From assembly GCA_903908285.1 (NCBI GenBank), contig CAIVRH010000048.1, positions 248,001 through 312,000 on the forward strand: DNA of 64,000 bases, in the 5' to 3' direction. This DNA comes from an uncultured candidate division Zixibacteria bacterium. Its GTDB lineage: Bacteria > Zixibacteria > MSB-5A5 > SM1-73. A model generated the notes under the pieces. It made no database searches. It saw only the letters and a program-made list of their open reading frames with translations, and was not told the origin of the DNA. Below are positions 17,239 through 26,830 of the stretch, piece by piece (position 1 is the stretch's first letter; each line of letters begins with the position of its first letter). Position numbers and translations under genes: made by a program.

Positions 17239-17796
17239 TCAACAGGTTGGTGGTGGACCGCCCTTAAAGAGATAGTTGATGATATAAACCACATCCCCGA
17301 TATCTACGGTCCCGCTGCAGTTGGCATCACCTGCCTGATAGGGTTTCGGAAGAGGTCCGCTTTTGAAAAGGTAATTGATTAGATAGACCAAATCTCCCAC
17401 ATCAATCACCCCATCCGCATTAGCATCCCCGCAATTCATCACTGCCGGGTAGACAAAACCAGCGTAGAGCTTGAAATTGGTGCTTGACCCTGCACCAATG
17501 GGTGAAGACTGGCCACCTGCGAAAAAGGATAAATCGCAGGCGTTGCCGCGTTTCTGCCCGCCGAAACCATCCAAGACATCTGCAACCATTATGAAATTGG
17601 CAGACGTTGGTAGACTGCTGGGAGTCTGATAGACATCGGTAGTGGTCTTGGGGTTGGTGTTAGAGATACCTTTGGTCTTTGATTCTTCCGCTGGTCTTAT
17701 CGGAGTTGAAGTCCTTTCCAGACTCCCTGCTATAGCGAAATTGAGAAGAAGAATCAAGATCAAGCACACCCAAAAGACAATTTTCGTTCTTATCAT
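17239..17796 (-). CDS. Small secreted dockerin protein
   Basis: The 185-residue protein consists of a signal peptide (MIRTKIVFWVCLILILLL), a low-complexity linker rich in Thr/Pro/Ser, a short region of about 50 residues (FIMVADVLDGFGGQKRGN ... YAGFVYPAV) and a dockerin pair (CGDANADGVIDVGD, AGDANCSGTVDIGD) ending GGPPPTC. The short central region resembles the start of proteins that carry conserved blocks of this kind before T9SS-type or dockerin tails, but I do not recognise a named family. It lies directly downstream of the S74-chaperone gene. Confidence 0.8.
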   Translation of the reverse strand: MIRTKIVFWVCLILILLLNFAIAGSLERTSTPIRPAEESKTKGISNTNPKTTTDVYQTPSSLPTSANFIMVADVLDGFGGQKRGNACDLSFFAGGQSSPIGAGSSTNFKLYAGFVYPAVMNCGDANADGVIDVGDLVYLINYLFKSGPLPKPYQAGDANCSGTVDIGDVVYIINYLFKGGPPPTC

Positions 17797-17813
17797 CTCA
17801 CACCTCTCTGTGA

Positions 17814-19601
17814 TTATCTTGTTTTCTCCACACGGGTTAATCTATCTTCCAACAAGGCATTGCTCCGTTTGAGTTGCTCGATCATCTGCCTCAGATCCTG
17901 GTTCTCCTGTTTTTGCTCCTGATTCTCCTTAATTAACTCCTTTACCCCAGCCAGAGCTACACCGGCTATATCCTCGGTTGAGAGATATTTGTTGTCTCGA
18001 GTGCCATCCTCTTTAACAGCGCCTACATCGAAAGCAGACACAAAATCCTCTGCTACAGGTCCTATATGGCGTTCCGGCGAATTCTTGTAATTCCAAGCTT
18101 CTACCGGCATACTGGAGATCTTCTTCAGAAGCTCCTGCTTATTCAGCGGTTGAAACTTCTCCTTGAAGGTGCGGCTGGAGCCATTGGTCCACACACCACC
18201 AGCAGTCAGGTAAGCTCCATTACCATTGCCGGTGTTAGTTCCAACGTGTATTGGATAAGAGATTCCACCATTATGATCATCCCGGTTTATGCCCAGCCTG
18301 CCACTATTAAATCCATCAAAGAAAATCACCCTATAGGAGTTGTTGACATAAACGCTATAGCCATATGCCATAGAATAATCTGCGTCAGTGGTTAGACTGT
18401 CATAATACCCGCCTGGGATGGAGGAATAGTCGCCTCCGTTGATATTATACGCTCCACCTCCCACAGTTGCATAGCTTCCGCTGGCGGTGTTGGTATGTCC
18501 ACATCCCACGGTAGCAAATATTCCGCTAGCGGTGTTGGTAGTTCCGCCTCCCACAGTGGCATAGCTTCCGCTCGCGGTGTTGAGAGATCCACCTCCTACG
18601 GTTGTACGCTCTCCGCTGGAGGTATTGCTCTGTCCACCTCCTACGGTTGCGAATATTCCGCTGGCGGTGTTGGTATATCCACCCCCTACGGTTGTAAACA
18701 GCGAGTCGGCGTCATTGCCAGATCCACCTCCTACGGTTGCCGAACCTCCGCTGGCTGTGTTGCTATATCCACCTCCCACAGTTGCATAGATTCCGCTGGC
18801 GGTATTTCTATATCCCCCTCCTACAATAGCAACATCCCCGCTGGCTAGGTTGTTATGTCCACCTCCCACAGTAGCGAAGCTAGCACTAGCGGTATTGCTG
18901 TCTCCTCCTGCTACGATTGAAATGAAACCACTTGCTATATTGTGATATCCACCTCCCACGGTAGTAGCAGATTCACTGGCGGTGTTAGCGAGTCCACCTG
19001 CGACAGTGCAATACTTGTTGCCCTTTGTATTAATCCCAGTAGTACATGCTACACCCAGATTGACATGGGTGGAGTCCATATCACCTAATAAAGTTGCACC
19101 GCGCCGGGCGATGCCCCAGTTACCACCTGTGGTGATACTCGTATCCGCAGTATCGGTTATTCGGAAAATCCACTTATTATCACTTCCACCTCCGCCTGAT
19201 CCCGCACGATAAGCATACGGCACGCTCACCATCGCTTTTCTTGGCGTTATCTCCGGGTCGCCTCCGACTTTCACCCCCAAATATCTGATACTGCCATCAA
19301 ACACCGAATCGGGAATTACAGTCGTACTTCCCAGAAGAACGTTGAATATTCCTTTCTCTACTTTGACTGATGATTGTGATTCACTCCATTTAGAAGTTAT
19401 ACCGTTTGAATCGGCATAGACAGTGAAGACCATTGAGATGGTCGTGTCCACTGGCGCACCAGAAACTTTGGTGAGTTTACCCTGGTAATTGATCAGCTGC
19501 GGCACGGCAGCGTGGGAGTTTGTAATCGGTATCATAAATAGACCAATTGCCAAAAGAAAACAAGCTCCGAGAAGGCACGAAAGCGAATTGAAGGCTTTCA
19601 T
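17814..19601 (-). CDS. YadA-head-like repeat protein with S74 intramolecular chaperone domain
   Basis: This is a 595-residue exported protein (signal peptide to about residue 32) starting with VPQLINYQGKL, a domain common in FCB surface proteins. Residues about 195-410 hold roughly 14 copies of a 15-residue repeat of the type ATVGGGYSNTASGIY, the left-handed beta-roll of trimeric adhesin heads. A C-terminal peptidase S74-type domain follows, with SSRTFKEKF (Ser-x3-Lys arrangement) and HIGPVAEDF, then a coiled coil (QKQENQDLRQMIEQL). S74 domains trimerise fibres and can cut themselves off. It is the only secreted protein of the island without a dockerin. Confidence 0.9.
   Translation of the reverse strand: MKAFNSLSCLLGACFLLAIGLFMIPITNSHAAVPQLINYQGKLTKVSGAPVDTTISMVFTVYADSNGITSKWSESQSSVKVEKGIFNVLLGSTTVIPDSVFDGSIRYLGVKVGGDPEITPRKAMVSVPYAYRAGSGGGGSDNKWIFRITDTADTSITTGGNWGIARRGATLLGDMDSTHVNLGVACTTGINTKGNKYCTVAGGLANTASESATTVGGGYHNIASGFISIVAGGDSNTASASFATVGGGHNNLASGDVAIVGGGYRNTASGIYATVGGGYSNTASGGSATVGGGSGNDADSLFTTVGGGYTNTASGIFATVGGGQSNTSSGERTTVGGGSLNTASGSYATVGGGTTNTASGIFATVGCGHTNTASGSYATVGGGAYNINGGDYSSIPGGYYDSLTTDADYSMAYGYSVYVNNSYRVIFFDGFNSGRLGINRDDHNGGISYPIHVGTNTGNGNGAYLTAGGVWTNGSSRTFKEKFQPLNKQELLKKISSMPVEAWNYKNSPERHIGPVAEDFVSAFDVGAVKEDGTRDNKYLSTEDIAGVALAGVKELIKENQEQKQENQDLRQMIEQLKRSNALLEDRLTRVEKTR
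18430..19010. repeat. 45-bp coding repeat of the adhesin head
   Basis: About 14 imperfect 45-bp units encode the 15-residue head repeat. On the plus strand a recognisable core is CCACCTCCYACGGTWG followed by a variable stretch and CCGCTGGCGGTGTT. The repeats are in frame, so they are a protein repeat and not a CRISPR array. Confidence 0.85.
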
Positions 19602-19659
19602 TTTGCATACCTCCGGTTTTGGGGTTAGTGGTTAACAGCAAATAACACTTTTTCAATAG

Positions 19660-21387
19660 TTAGCAAGACGGTGCTGGACCTCCTTTGAAGAGATAGTTGA
19701 TCAGATAAACCACATCTCCTACATCGACATTTCCATCACAAGTGGCATCACCAGCGGGAAGAGGTGTTGGGGTTGGTCCGCTCTTAAAGAGATAGTTTAT
19801 CAGATAGATCACATCCCCGATATCAATAACCTTATCTCCGTTAACATCACCGTTAAGGTAATCGCAACCGACAGGGAATGCGCCGATATTAAAAGTACTG
19901 TTTGGGTTGCCCAGTGAGTCACATCCGGCACCTTTACAACAAGAACAACTTTTCAAATGATAATTACCGGTATCAGGATAACAAAACATGGGGTCGCAGG
20001 AGATGTTTCCGTTTATGCCATACTGAGCACCGATGCATCCTACCCAGTCGCCACCTCCATTACCATAGATGTCGCAATATGCAAAAGTATCAGTACTCGT
20101 ACTATCGCAGTAGACAGCTTCCCCTTCAATGCCGAAGGCAATAATGGTATTCTTAAGTGTGGCGTAAGATTCATCATAAAATGAGATCCCACTCCCATGG
20201 AGAGCGCGGTTTCCAGAAAAAGTACAATTGGTGAACGTTGGAAGTATGGGGGTAGAAATATCACCGTAGCAGTGCATCCCCCCACCAATTACTGCCGAGT
20301 TGCCTGAAAAAGAGCAGTTGGTCAACACAGGATGTGAGGAATCTGAGAAGTATGACCTGCAAAACATTCCCCCACCGTATTCGCCCGCCGAGTCGTTAGA
20401 AAAGAAACAGTTAGTAAAAGTAGAGGAAGATGAGTTTTCATGGTAAATCCCTCCCCCGTCGTGCTCTGTTACATTGTGGCTGAATACGCAGTTCATTAAC
20501 GTGAGATTATTACCGATGTTGTATATCCCACCACCATATTTCGCCGAATTCTGTGTGAAGACGCATTCGGTAAGTTGTACTGGAACACCATCATAAATGT
20601 CAATAGCACCGCCATAGCCCTGTTGTCCGCTTGCTGAGTTTTCACTAAATTCACACTTGGTGAGGTTGGGACCAGAGCCATAGGGGGCGTGGAGGTGAAT
20701 CGCGCCACCCTGTCCCCAATAGCCCACGGTGTTACCTGTGAAGCTACAACATATCAGTATAGGGGAAGAATAGTTACAATACATTGCTCCGCCGTAGTTG
20801 GCGTGGTTGTTAACGAATCTGCAGTTTACAAGAGTTGGAGACGAATACTCACAAGCCATTCCACCACCACCCGTCCCTGCAGAGTTCTCGGAGAAGATAC
20901 AGTTGATCAGCGCCGGGTGGTTATGCTCGGAATACGTCCCACATGAGTAAATCACTGCACCGAAATTGGCGTAGTTTTCTGAAAAGTAGCAGTTACTAAT
21001 TGTTGGGCTGGTTTGGTTGCACAGGATTGCACCTGCATACCCTGCGTTGGTGGCATTTGTAATTGTCACTCCTTCTAATAGTGCCGCTAGGGTCTCGTTA
21101 GATTGGAAAACAAATCCCCGTCCAGAACCCTGGCAATCAATGATACATACCTCTGGGTCCTCACTCTCCGACATCACTGTAATTGCCTTACCATTGTAAT
21201 TGACATTTCGATTGCCTTCACCGGTGTACGTCCCATTGGCTAACAGCACCGTATCACCATTAACCGCACCATTGATCCCAGCTTGAATGGTGGGTTGTTC
21301 GGCGGGGACGTGGATGATAGTTGTTTGAGCTATATTAACTGAAAGAAGCACAACAAAGACACAAAAAACGATAGAGATGGAACGCAT
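19660..21387 (-). CDS. Secreted right-handed beta-helix (polymorphic outer-membrane-like) protein with dockerin pair
   Basis: The 575-residue protein has a signal peptide (MRSISIVFCVFVVLLSVN) followed by HVPAEQPTIQAGINGAVNGD, the usual opening of Pmp-like parallel beta-helix proteins. Residues about 95-440 contain around twelve coils of the kind SPTLVNCRFVNNHANYGGAM, with GG(G/A)(I/M) and NC.F turns. A short CDxxxN region follows, then a dockerin pair (NGDVNGDKVIDIGD, AGDATCDGNVDVGD) ending GGPAPSC. Such helices are often adhesins or carbohydrate-active enzymes; no catalytic residues can be assigned here. Confidence 0.88.
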   Translation of the reverse strand: MRSISIVFCVFVVLLSVNIAQTTIIHVPAEQPTIQAGINGAVNGDTVLLANGTYTGEGNRNVNYNGKAITVMSESEDPEVCIIDCQGSGRGFVFQSNETLAALLEGVTITNATNAGYAGAILCNQTSPTISNCYFSENYANFGAVIYSCGTYSEHNHPALINCIFSENSAGTGGGGMACEYSSPTLVNCRFVNNHANYGGAMYCNYSSPILICCSFTGNTVGYWGQGGAIHLHAPYGSGPNLTKCEFSENSASGQQGYGGAIDIYDGVPVQLTECVFTQNSAKYGGGIYNIGNNLTLMNCVFSHNVTEHDGGGIYHENSSSSTFTNCFFSNDSAGEYGGGMFCRSYFSDSSHPVLTNCSFSGNSAVIGGGMHCYGDISTPILPTFTNCTFSGNRALHGSGISFYDESYATLKNTIIAFGIEGEAVYCDSTSTDTFAYCDIYGNGGGDWVGCIGAQYGINGNISCDPMFCYPDTGNYHLKSCSCCKGAGCDSLGNPNSTFNIGAFPVGCDYLNGDVNGDKVIDIGDVIYLINYLFKSGPTPTPLPAGDATCDGNVDVGDVVYLINYLFKGGPAPSC

Positions 21388-22317
21388 GGAAACCTCCGGT
21401 TTTTGGAGTAGGTAAAAAGAGGGTATTTCATATGTAAAGGTTATAAGTAAAACTTAGATTCTGCAGTCCCAATATAGCCCCATTTTCTTAAAAAGCAAGC
21501 AGATTTAGGTTTGGAGCCCCCTAGTAAATAATATGAGAAAATTTATTGCCGTCAGCTTTAGCCTGTCCTGAGGCGAAGCCGAAGGGCTTGTCCTGAGCTC
21601 AGCGAAGGGCTGACTGATTAATAGTCTAATCCCTCTCCCCCTTGTGGGAGATGGAGCGAAGCGAAATCCGTAGGAGGGATAAAGGGAGAGGGAGGCATAG
21701 TATATACCAAGTTCGTAGGCGGAGCCTCCAGCCCCGCAAAAAATATCCCCTCTCCAACTGAAGGAAAGGGGATTTTCTCTTCTCTTTGGCATTTATCCGT
21801 TATTCGTCAACCGTCATTTGCTTTTATTTTCCTTTTTCCTTCTTCCTTTTGTTTTTGCGGCGGTCGGCGGACTTGTCCTGAGCGTAGCGAAGAGCAGCGG
21901 GACGGTTTTTCCGTCATTCGTCATTCGCTTTCATTTTCCTTTTTCCTTCTTCCATATTCCTTTTGACTTTATGCGCAACCTTTCACCGGAGCCGGTCCTG
22001 ACTTGTTAAGTTGGAAAAAACAACTTCGATAAACTCCCAGACTCTGATAAGAAAAGAGTTTAATGAGTACAAATTAAAAGAAAAAACCTGAAGCTTCTTC
22101 CTTTTCACACCTCCGGCAAAATAGAGTTAAAGATTTTGTACAGTATCGAATTGAGAGTTCCAGTACTTTCTAACATATTCAAATCGAACATTTTTGTCAA
22201 GGATAAATATCGACATACTTGATCGATTATTGCTTTTTCTTTATAACACTAAGATATCTATTCTTGTATTCCACCTACGATTAAGAGATTTTAAAGGATA
22301 AACATTTCCCATCCTTG
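21388..22317. other. 930-bp repeat-filled intergenic region
   Basis: There is no intact gene. The region holds CCTGAG(C)GAAG(C)CGAAGGGC-type palindromic elements (about 21565-21612), and two copies of a pyrimidine-rich block (CATTTTCCTTTTTCCTTCTTCC, at about 21820 and 21931, the first reading TATTTTCC). Each block is preceded by GTCATTC-type heptamers. The GC-rich heptamer CGGCGGT/CGGCGGA lies between them at 21858, and a short dockerin relic at 21969-22013. The last 300 bases are AT-rich with no feature I can name. Confidence 0.6.
21969..22013 (-). pseudogene. Relic of a dockerin C-terminus
   Basis: Read on the minus strand this stretch gives QLNKSGPAPVKGCA and then a stop. It matches the ends of neighbouring dockerin proteins (LFKSGPAPSCK, LYKNGSAPLEGCA). 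No dockerin repeat is readable upstream of it, so a dockerin gene was probably lost here, leaving only the last codons. Confidence 0.5.
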
Positions 22318-25300
22318 TTAATTGCCAGGGGGCGGTCCATTCTTGAAGAGATAGTTTATGAGATACACCACATCCCCAATATCCACCACACTGTCACTGT
22401 TTGCATCTCCAGCCTCTAAAGGATAAGGAGCAGGACCATTTTTAAATAAGTAATTTATCAAATAAACTACGTCTCCAACGTCTATCACCCCATCTCCATT
22501 GGCATCGCCTCGGATGAACTGTGGTGGGATACCCGAAATCTCCGCCTCGTTGATATATTCCGCAAAAGGATTCATGACAGAGTCCATGACCGTATACCGC
22601 ATTAAAATCGCAGTATCTGCAAGAAAGGTCTGGATTTCATAAACCAATGAGTCACCTGGTAACAAAGGGATTGCTGTGGTATCAATGAGTATCCATGGCA
22701 GAGACTCAACCATCGGATTACCCGGGTTCAGGCTATCCAAGGGAATTACCTCAGAGGTGTGGGCATACTTTCGCTGGACATAAACCGGAGAAGTGAAAAC
22801 AATGTCGCCACTTTTTGGACGGTGCCTCACAATAGGCTTGATCTTACCTTGAGTACCTGCTTCCCATCCTTGCTCCACAATGGGAACCATACCAACTACC
22901 TGCCCATCCAATGTCCACTCTAAGTTTACTGTCTGAGATTGTGGTGCTTTCTCTTGTAATACGTATCCAAAGTGTTTCCATTCAGTTGGAGGAAGAGGAG
23001 TAGTACTTGTCCATGTGATTATAGCACCTCCAGGTATATCAGAACAGGTTGGAGACCAACCCAATTTATAGATGTACAGTAAGTCAGAACATTTTACTCC
23101 ACTTAGTTGCAGGTGGAAATCATTCACATTTTCATCTGTAAAATTCTTCAGGTTGAAGTTAGTAGGTTCTTCCTTCAAATAAACTTCGGGGCGAATAATT
23201 TGCCCCCAAATCCAGACTCGAGCAGTCTTCACAATCTGATCCAGATTAGTTAGTGATGGAACAGTTCCGCCAATCACGTATTGGTTGTCGATCTTGAGGT
23301 CGGCATTAGTTCCCTCTGGGATCTTTCCGGCAGTTACGACCGAGGAGCGATCCTCCACCGAATCCGGATCTTGAACATGGTTCCCAGGAGTGGAAACAAG
23401 CTGATAAAGCTCTTGATCCTTCCAACCCCAACCATCCTGCGGATACAAATACTGATCGTTGCGCACGTTGTATGTTCCGTAGGGAACTTCGCTCTCTCCC
23501 GGCTGACCCCCGTTAGCCAGAGCAATTCCTGCATAGTAATCGTTATACTCCGGATGTGCACCAGTGTTGTCCCAACCTCTCTGCCAGGTGATATTGTTGA
23601 CTTCATCATATCCTGCCAGGTTCCGGCCTTTCTCGGTTCCCATGGTATCAGCTGGACAGTCGATATCAAAAACCAAACCGATGTAAGTATCCTCATAACC
23701 GGTGAATGTAGGATGAGTAGGCCACCAATTGGGTGAGTCACGCCGTTCAACGGTCACATACTCGATTACCACGTGTTTGAGATCATCCTCAGCATATGAT
23801 TTGAAGAAGACAATTCGTGTGGACATTTCCCACCACCACCACCTGGGATTCATAGGTGGATTCAGATCGTGTATGAAGACATTCTCGGTAGAGAGAGTCC
23901 AGTAATCACCATAATCCTCGAGGTGAAGCCTGTCCCGAGCACCTGCATGCTGATCGTTTTGTCCCATGTATCTACCGACCAGGGTGTCGCCGCTCTGAGT
24001 GGTGGCTATTATAGTTCCACCATTGTAGAATACCTCGAAAGATGTGTCTGGGCGAGTCCCGATATCGTAAATCCGTATCTGACCGTTGGCATTGGCATAA
24101 AGCCTTAACACCCCGTTCTCCAGAGTCTCATAAGTTTCTGGATCGTTAGGACATTCATAATAATCATCTGCTACCACTGCCTGAACCGGCAGATACTCAG
24201 TCTTCCCACCTCCCTCATCGGTGGTAAGGATAACATTGCCGTCTATGAAAGTGCCATTGCATGCTCCGGCGCCTGAAACCACAGCAGCTATCGTAACCGA
24301 GTCTCGGGGTAACAGAGAAGCAGGATTGACATTACACTGAATGCAGGCATCGTCAGTACTCACGCTGAAAGTCAAATTGGTATTTCCGATGCTGTATATT
24401 TTGAAGCGTAGGGTCCTGGTTCCATTCGGGGTGATCTTGAGCGGTGGACCATACCATTCTGCTGGTTCTTCAATACGGTAAGACCCTCGAGGTGTAGGTG
24501 TAATTTCCCATCCGGAAAGGCGCAGATACATCACTGGGACATTCATCCACTGTCCTTCCCCCATAACTGAGCCACCCGCATCTAGATCGCATATATACTG
24601 GATGTGCAAATCACCATTATACATGTTCTGTGCCAGAGAGGACCAGTGCTCACTCACACATGTTCCCGGAGCGCAGTTTGGAGTTTTGGTGTTGGTCAGG
24701 TTATATACTCCTCCCCAGGTGTTGCCTCCGTCGTAACTGCCACAGCCATAAATCTCTCCGTTAGTGTATCCCGCGGCGGAATTATCTGCGGTATCAAACT
24801 GGGTCCAGATGGTGTAAAGATACACAGAATCGCCTCCCGGATGATAGATCGGATCCAGAGCACCCATGCTCATCTTGGCAATGTTGGCACAATGAGCTCC
24901 CGGAGCAGTTCCTTCCCAGATAGCATCAGTGATTATAGACACTCCAGTCTTTTTACTCCAGTGATACAGCCGCGCTTCATGCGGGTCGTAGTAACCGGGA
25001 TTAGTTGGGTCAAATCCGCAGGTCACATAGACTATGTGAAGGCTGTCTTGATAGTCGTAGCAGGCGCTCAGATCGTTATAAGCTCGCTCGCTGCCTGTCA
25101 ATCCGAAATCGGTGAGATTATTCCTCACGTACGTTCCGCCAAGCCACTCATCCCCCAGGTTCTGAGACTCCATGTAAGCCACATCTCCACCGTAATCGGT
25201 AGCGCCATATTTGGCCGGCTTTATCCAGGCAAGGGCCGCCCTCTTGGAAACTGGCGAAACCGCCGGCACAATAGTGATGCTACAGGAGGAATCAAAAAAA

Positions 25301-25641
25301 CCGATAGGTGAGAAAGAACCTCCACCTGCCACGTTCGGACGCATCTTATAAGTCTTAGTCGACCCGCTCTCGTAAGCCTGGCAGATCAGAGTGTCGTTTC
25401 CGCCCATATAGCATCGCTCATAGCAGACCACGTCTATTGATCCACCGGTGGTGTTCCCTTCGGTTCCCACCACGTGAATGTAATCCCTGCCCGAGACCGC
25501 ATCGTGTTGGACCACTGCCTTGGACCACTGCATCGGGTTAGTCGTGGGTGCCCCGGTAATGTAGTCGGGTAAGTCGTACTTGCGGAAGAAAAAATCACTG
25601 CACGGGCTGTCGTCGTCTATGATTAACGTAGCGTACCACAT
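22318..25641 (-). CDS. Large secreted dockerin protein, main fragment after a frameshift
   Basis: This 1,107-residue frame has no signal peptide of its own. In the same frame, coding sequence extends 20 codons further upstream (VNAKSSLVTPILCHQTAGSP) to a stop, next to the end of the 25698-26237 frame. Adding one base near 25701 would join them into a protein of about 1,306 residues. The first roughly 400 residues look like a BNR/sialidase-style propeller (repeated WS.DGG.TW-like turns). A region with Ig-like strands and a discoidin-like sandwich follow; none is a firm family match. The end is a dockerin pair (RGDANGDGVIDVGD, AGDANSDSVVDIGD) finishing NGPPPGN, with no cysteine. Confidence 0.82.
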   Translation of the reverse strand: MWYATLIIDDDSPCSDFFFRKYDLPDYITGAPTTNPMQWSKAVVQHDAVSGRDYIHVVGTEGNTTGGSIDVVCYERCYMGGNDTLICQAYESGSTKTYKMRPNVAGGGSFSPIGFFDSSCSITIVPAVSPVSKRAALAWIKPAKYGATDYGGDVAYMESQNLGDEWLGGTYVRNNLTDFGLTGSERAYNDLSACYDYQDSLHIVYVTCGFDPTNPGYYDPHEARLYHWSKKTGVSIITDAIWEGTAPGAHCANIAKMSMGALDPIYHPGGDSVYLYTIWTQFDTADNSAAGYTNGEIYGCGSYDGGNTWGGVYNLTNTKTPNCAPGTCVSEHWSSLAQNMYNGDLHIQYICDLDAGGSVMGEGQWMNVPVMYLRLSGWEITPTPRGSYRIEEPAEWYGPPLKITPNGTRTLRFKIYSIGNTNLTFSVSTDDACIQCNVNPASLLPRDSVTIAAVVSGAGACNGTFIDGNVILTTDEGGGKTEYLPVQAVVADDYYECPNDPETYETLENGVLRLYANANGQIRIYDIGTRPDTSFEVFYNGGTIIATTQSGDTLVGRYMGQNDQHAGARDRLHLEDYGDYWTLSTENVFIHDLNPPMNPRWWWWEMSTRIVFFKSYAEDDLKHVVIEYVTVERRDSPNWWPTHPTFTGYEDTYIGLVFDIDCPADTMGTEKGRNLAGYDEVNNITWQRGWDNTGAHPEYNDYYAGIALANGGQPGESEVPYGTYNVRNDQYLYPQDGWGWKDQELYQLVSTPGNHVQDPDSVEDRSSVVTAGKIPEGTNADLKIDNQYVIGGTVPSLTNLDQIVKTARVWIWGQIIRPEVYLKEEPTNFNLKNFTDENVNDFHLQLSGVKCSDLLYIYKLGWSPTCSDIPGGAIITWTSTTPLPPTEWKHFGYVLQEKAPQSQTVNLEWTLDGQVVGMVPIVEQGWEAGTQGKIKPIVRHRPKSGDIVFTSPVYVQRKYAHTSEVIPLDSLNPGNPMVESLPWILIDTTAIPLLPGDSLVYEIQTFLADTAILMRYTVMDSVMNPFAEYINEAEISGIPPQFIRGDANGDGVIDVGDVVYLINYLFKNGPAPYPLEAGDANSDSVVDIGDVVYLINYLFKNGPPPGN

Positions 25642-25697
25642 CGGTGAACCGGCAGTCTGGTGGCAAAGAATCGGGGTTACTAATGAAGATTTTGCGT

Positions 25698-26237
25698 TTA
25701 CCTACCATATATTCCTTTCAAAATCATTATCGAGGTCCCGTTACTCAGATGAGTCTGGTTGGAATATCCGGCATTCTTGTTGGTGCCTCCAGCGGCATGA
25801 GTCTGGCCGATCCAGACGTTAGTCGGACTCTCGCAGTTGGCGTCCACCCAGCTTGCAGTACCAGGATAAACAGTGTTGGTGTAGTGCCAGCTGACATGTC
25901 GATGTCCGGCATTGGTCACGGAAATCATTCTCCCTATGGAGCCGTTCTTCTGCATGTCGTACCACGTGTCTCCAATCTGAGTATGCTCAATAATGGTGCC
26001 ATTCTCCGGAATAATGCTATAACAGTTTCCAGGGTAATTTATTCCGGTATAACTACTTTGATAAGTAGCTCTAGACAGTGCTTTAAGCGACTCGTCTCCT
26101 ACGCCTTCCAGACGAGTGTCTTCTGAGTTGTGTCTGGTTTTTGTCTTTTGAATTGCAGCAGCGGAAAATCCGTCTGGCGCCAGAAAAATCCAGAGGTGAC
26201 ACAAAGCAACTATACATATTATAGTTCTCATTTTCAT
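25698..26237 (-). CDS. N-terminal fragment of the large dockerin protein
   Basis: The fragment carries the signal peptide (MKMRTIICIVALCHLWIFL) and about 150 mature residues (YPGNCYSIIPENGTIIEHTQ ... WIGQTHAAGGTN). It ends MILKGIYGR at a TAA created by the frame change. The ribosome site GGGAGAG lies just before the start. It is not an independent gene in my reading: the style continues smoothly in the next frame and the two overlap at the shift point. If the shift is a sequencing error, the true gene is 22318-26237. Confidence 0.75.
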   Translation of the reverse strand: MKMRTIICIVALCHLWIFLAPDGFSAAAIQKTKTRHNSEDTRLEGVGDESLKALSRATYQSSYTGINYPGNCYSIIPENGTIIEHTQIGDTWYDMQKNGSIGRMISVTNAGHRHVSWHYTNTVYPGTASWVDANCESPTNVWIGQTHAAGGTNKNAGYSNQTHLSNGTSIMILKGIYGR

Positions 26238-26830
26238 CTCTCCCTTCTTTTCAGGAGCAGATTATAGAAAAATCTCTCAACGAGGAACCACGTTAAAATT
26301 GGGGAATCCGTGTTCTAACTTGTATCAATAAACTTAGTGAGTAATTTAACGAAGGAATTCTGCTGATATATAGAAAGGAGAGTCTGGTGCTCTTTTAGCG
26401 CAAGATAGAACATCCCGTAGACTTCTGCACTTACCCCTAATATCATCTAAACCATGTAACCATTCAAATAAACAATCCGTTTGTCTTTCTGTCAAGTATT
26501 TTTTTGATTCTTTGCTTTATATACTGCTAATCGGTTTTCATGTATATCATGATACACTCGTCCAAAATCTGTTATAAATTCTCAGGTTTACCTTTAGTTG
26601 TGAAGGGATTTATGTCTCAAAATGAAATCTGTGCAATCCTAAACCACCTGAACGGATTAAGATCAAAATACCATCTTGACAATTTTAGATTTAATGGTAT
26701 AATTATATTAATAGGGCAGGAAATTTGCTTTTTAGCTATGCGGTTAGAGTAATTAAAGTTGAACATTAGATAATGATGTTAAGCTATTAAACCAGAATTA
26801 GTTAAAGCGCAACAACATATTGAGTTCAAA
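26238..26830. other. Divergent intergenic region
   Basis: This AT-rich stretch separates the minus-strand island from the M23 peptidase gene and contains the clear promoter at 26676-26703. A 70-codon open frame at 26540 overlaps that promoter and has no recognisable product, so I do not count it as a gene. Confidence 0.6.
26676..26703 (+). promoter_or_regulatory. Sigma-70-type promoter of the M23 peptidase gene
   Basis: A consensus TTGACA (26676-26681) and a consensus TATAAT (26698-26703) are separated by 16 bases. Transcription would start near 26710, leaving a leader of about 120 bases before the start codon. Confidence 0.75.

Noticed and set aside
18430-19010. CRISPR-like regular repeat
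   Set aside because: The 45-bp repeats are continuous, in frame and encode a beta-roll head; there are no unique spacers of constant length.
26540-26752. 70-codon open frame upstream of the M23 gene
   Set aside because: It runs through the consensus promoter and has no recognisable product.
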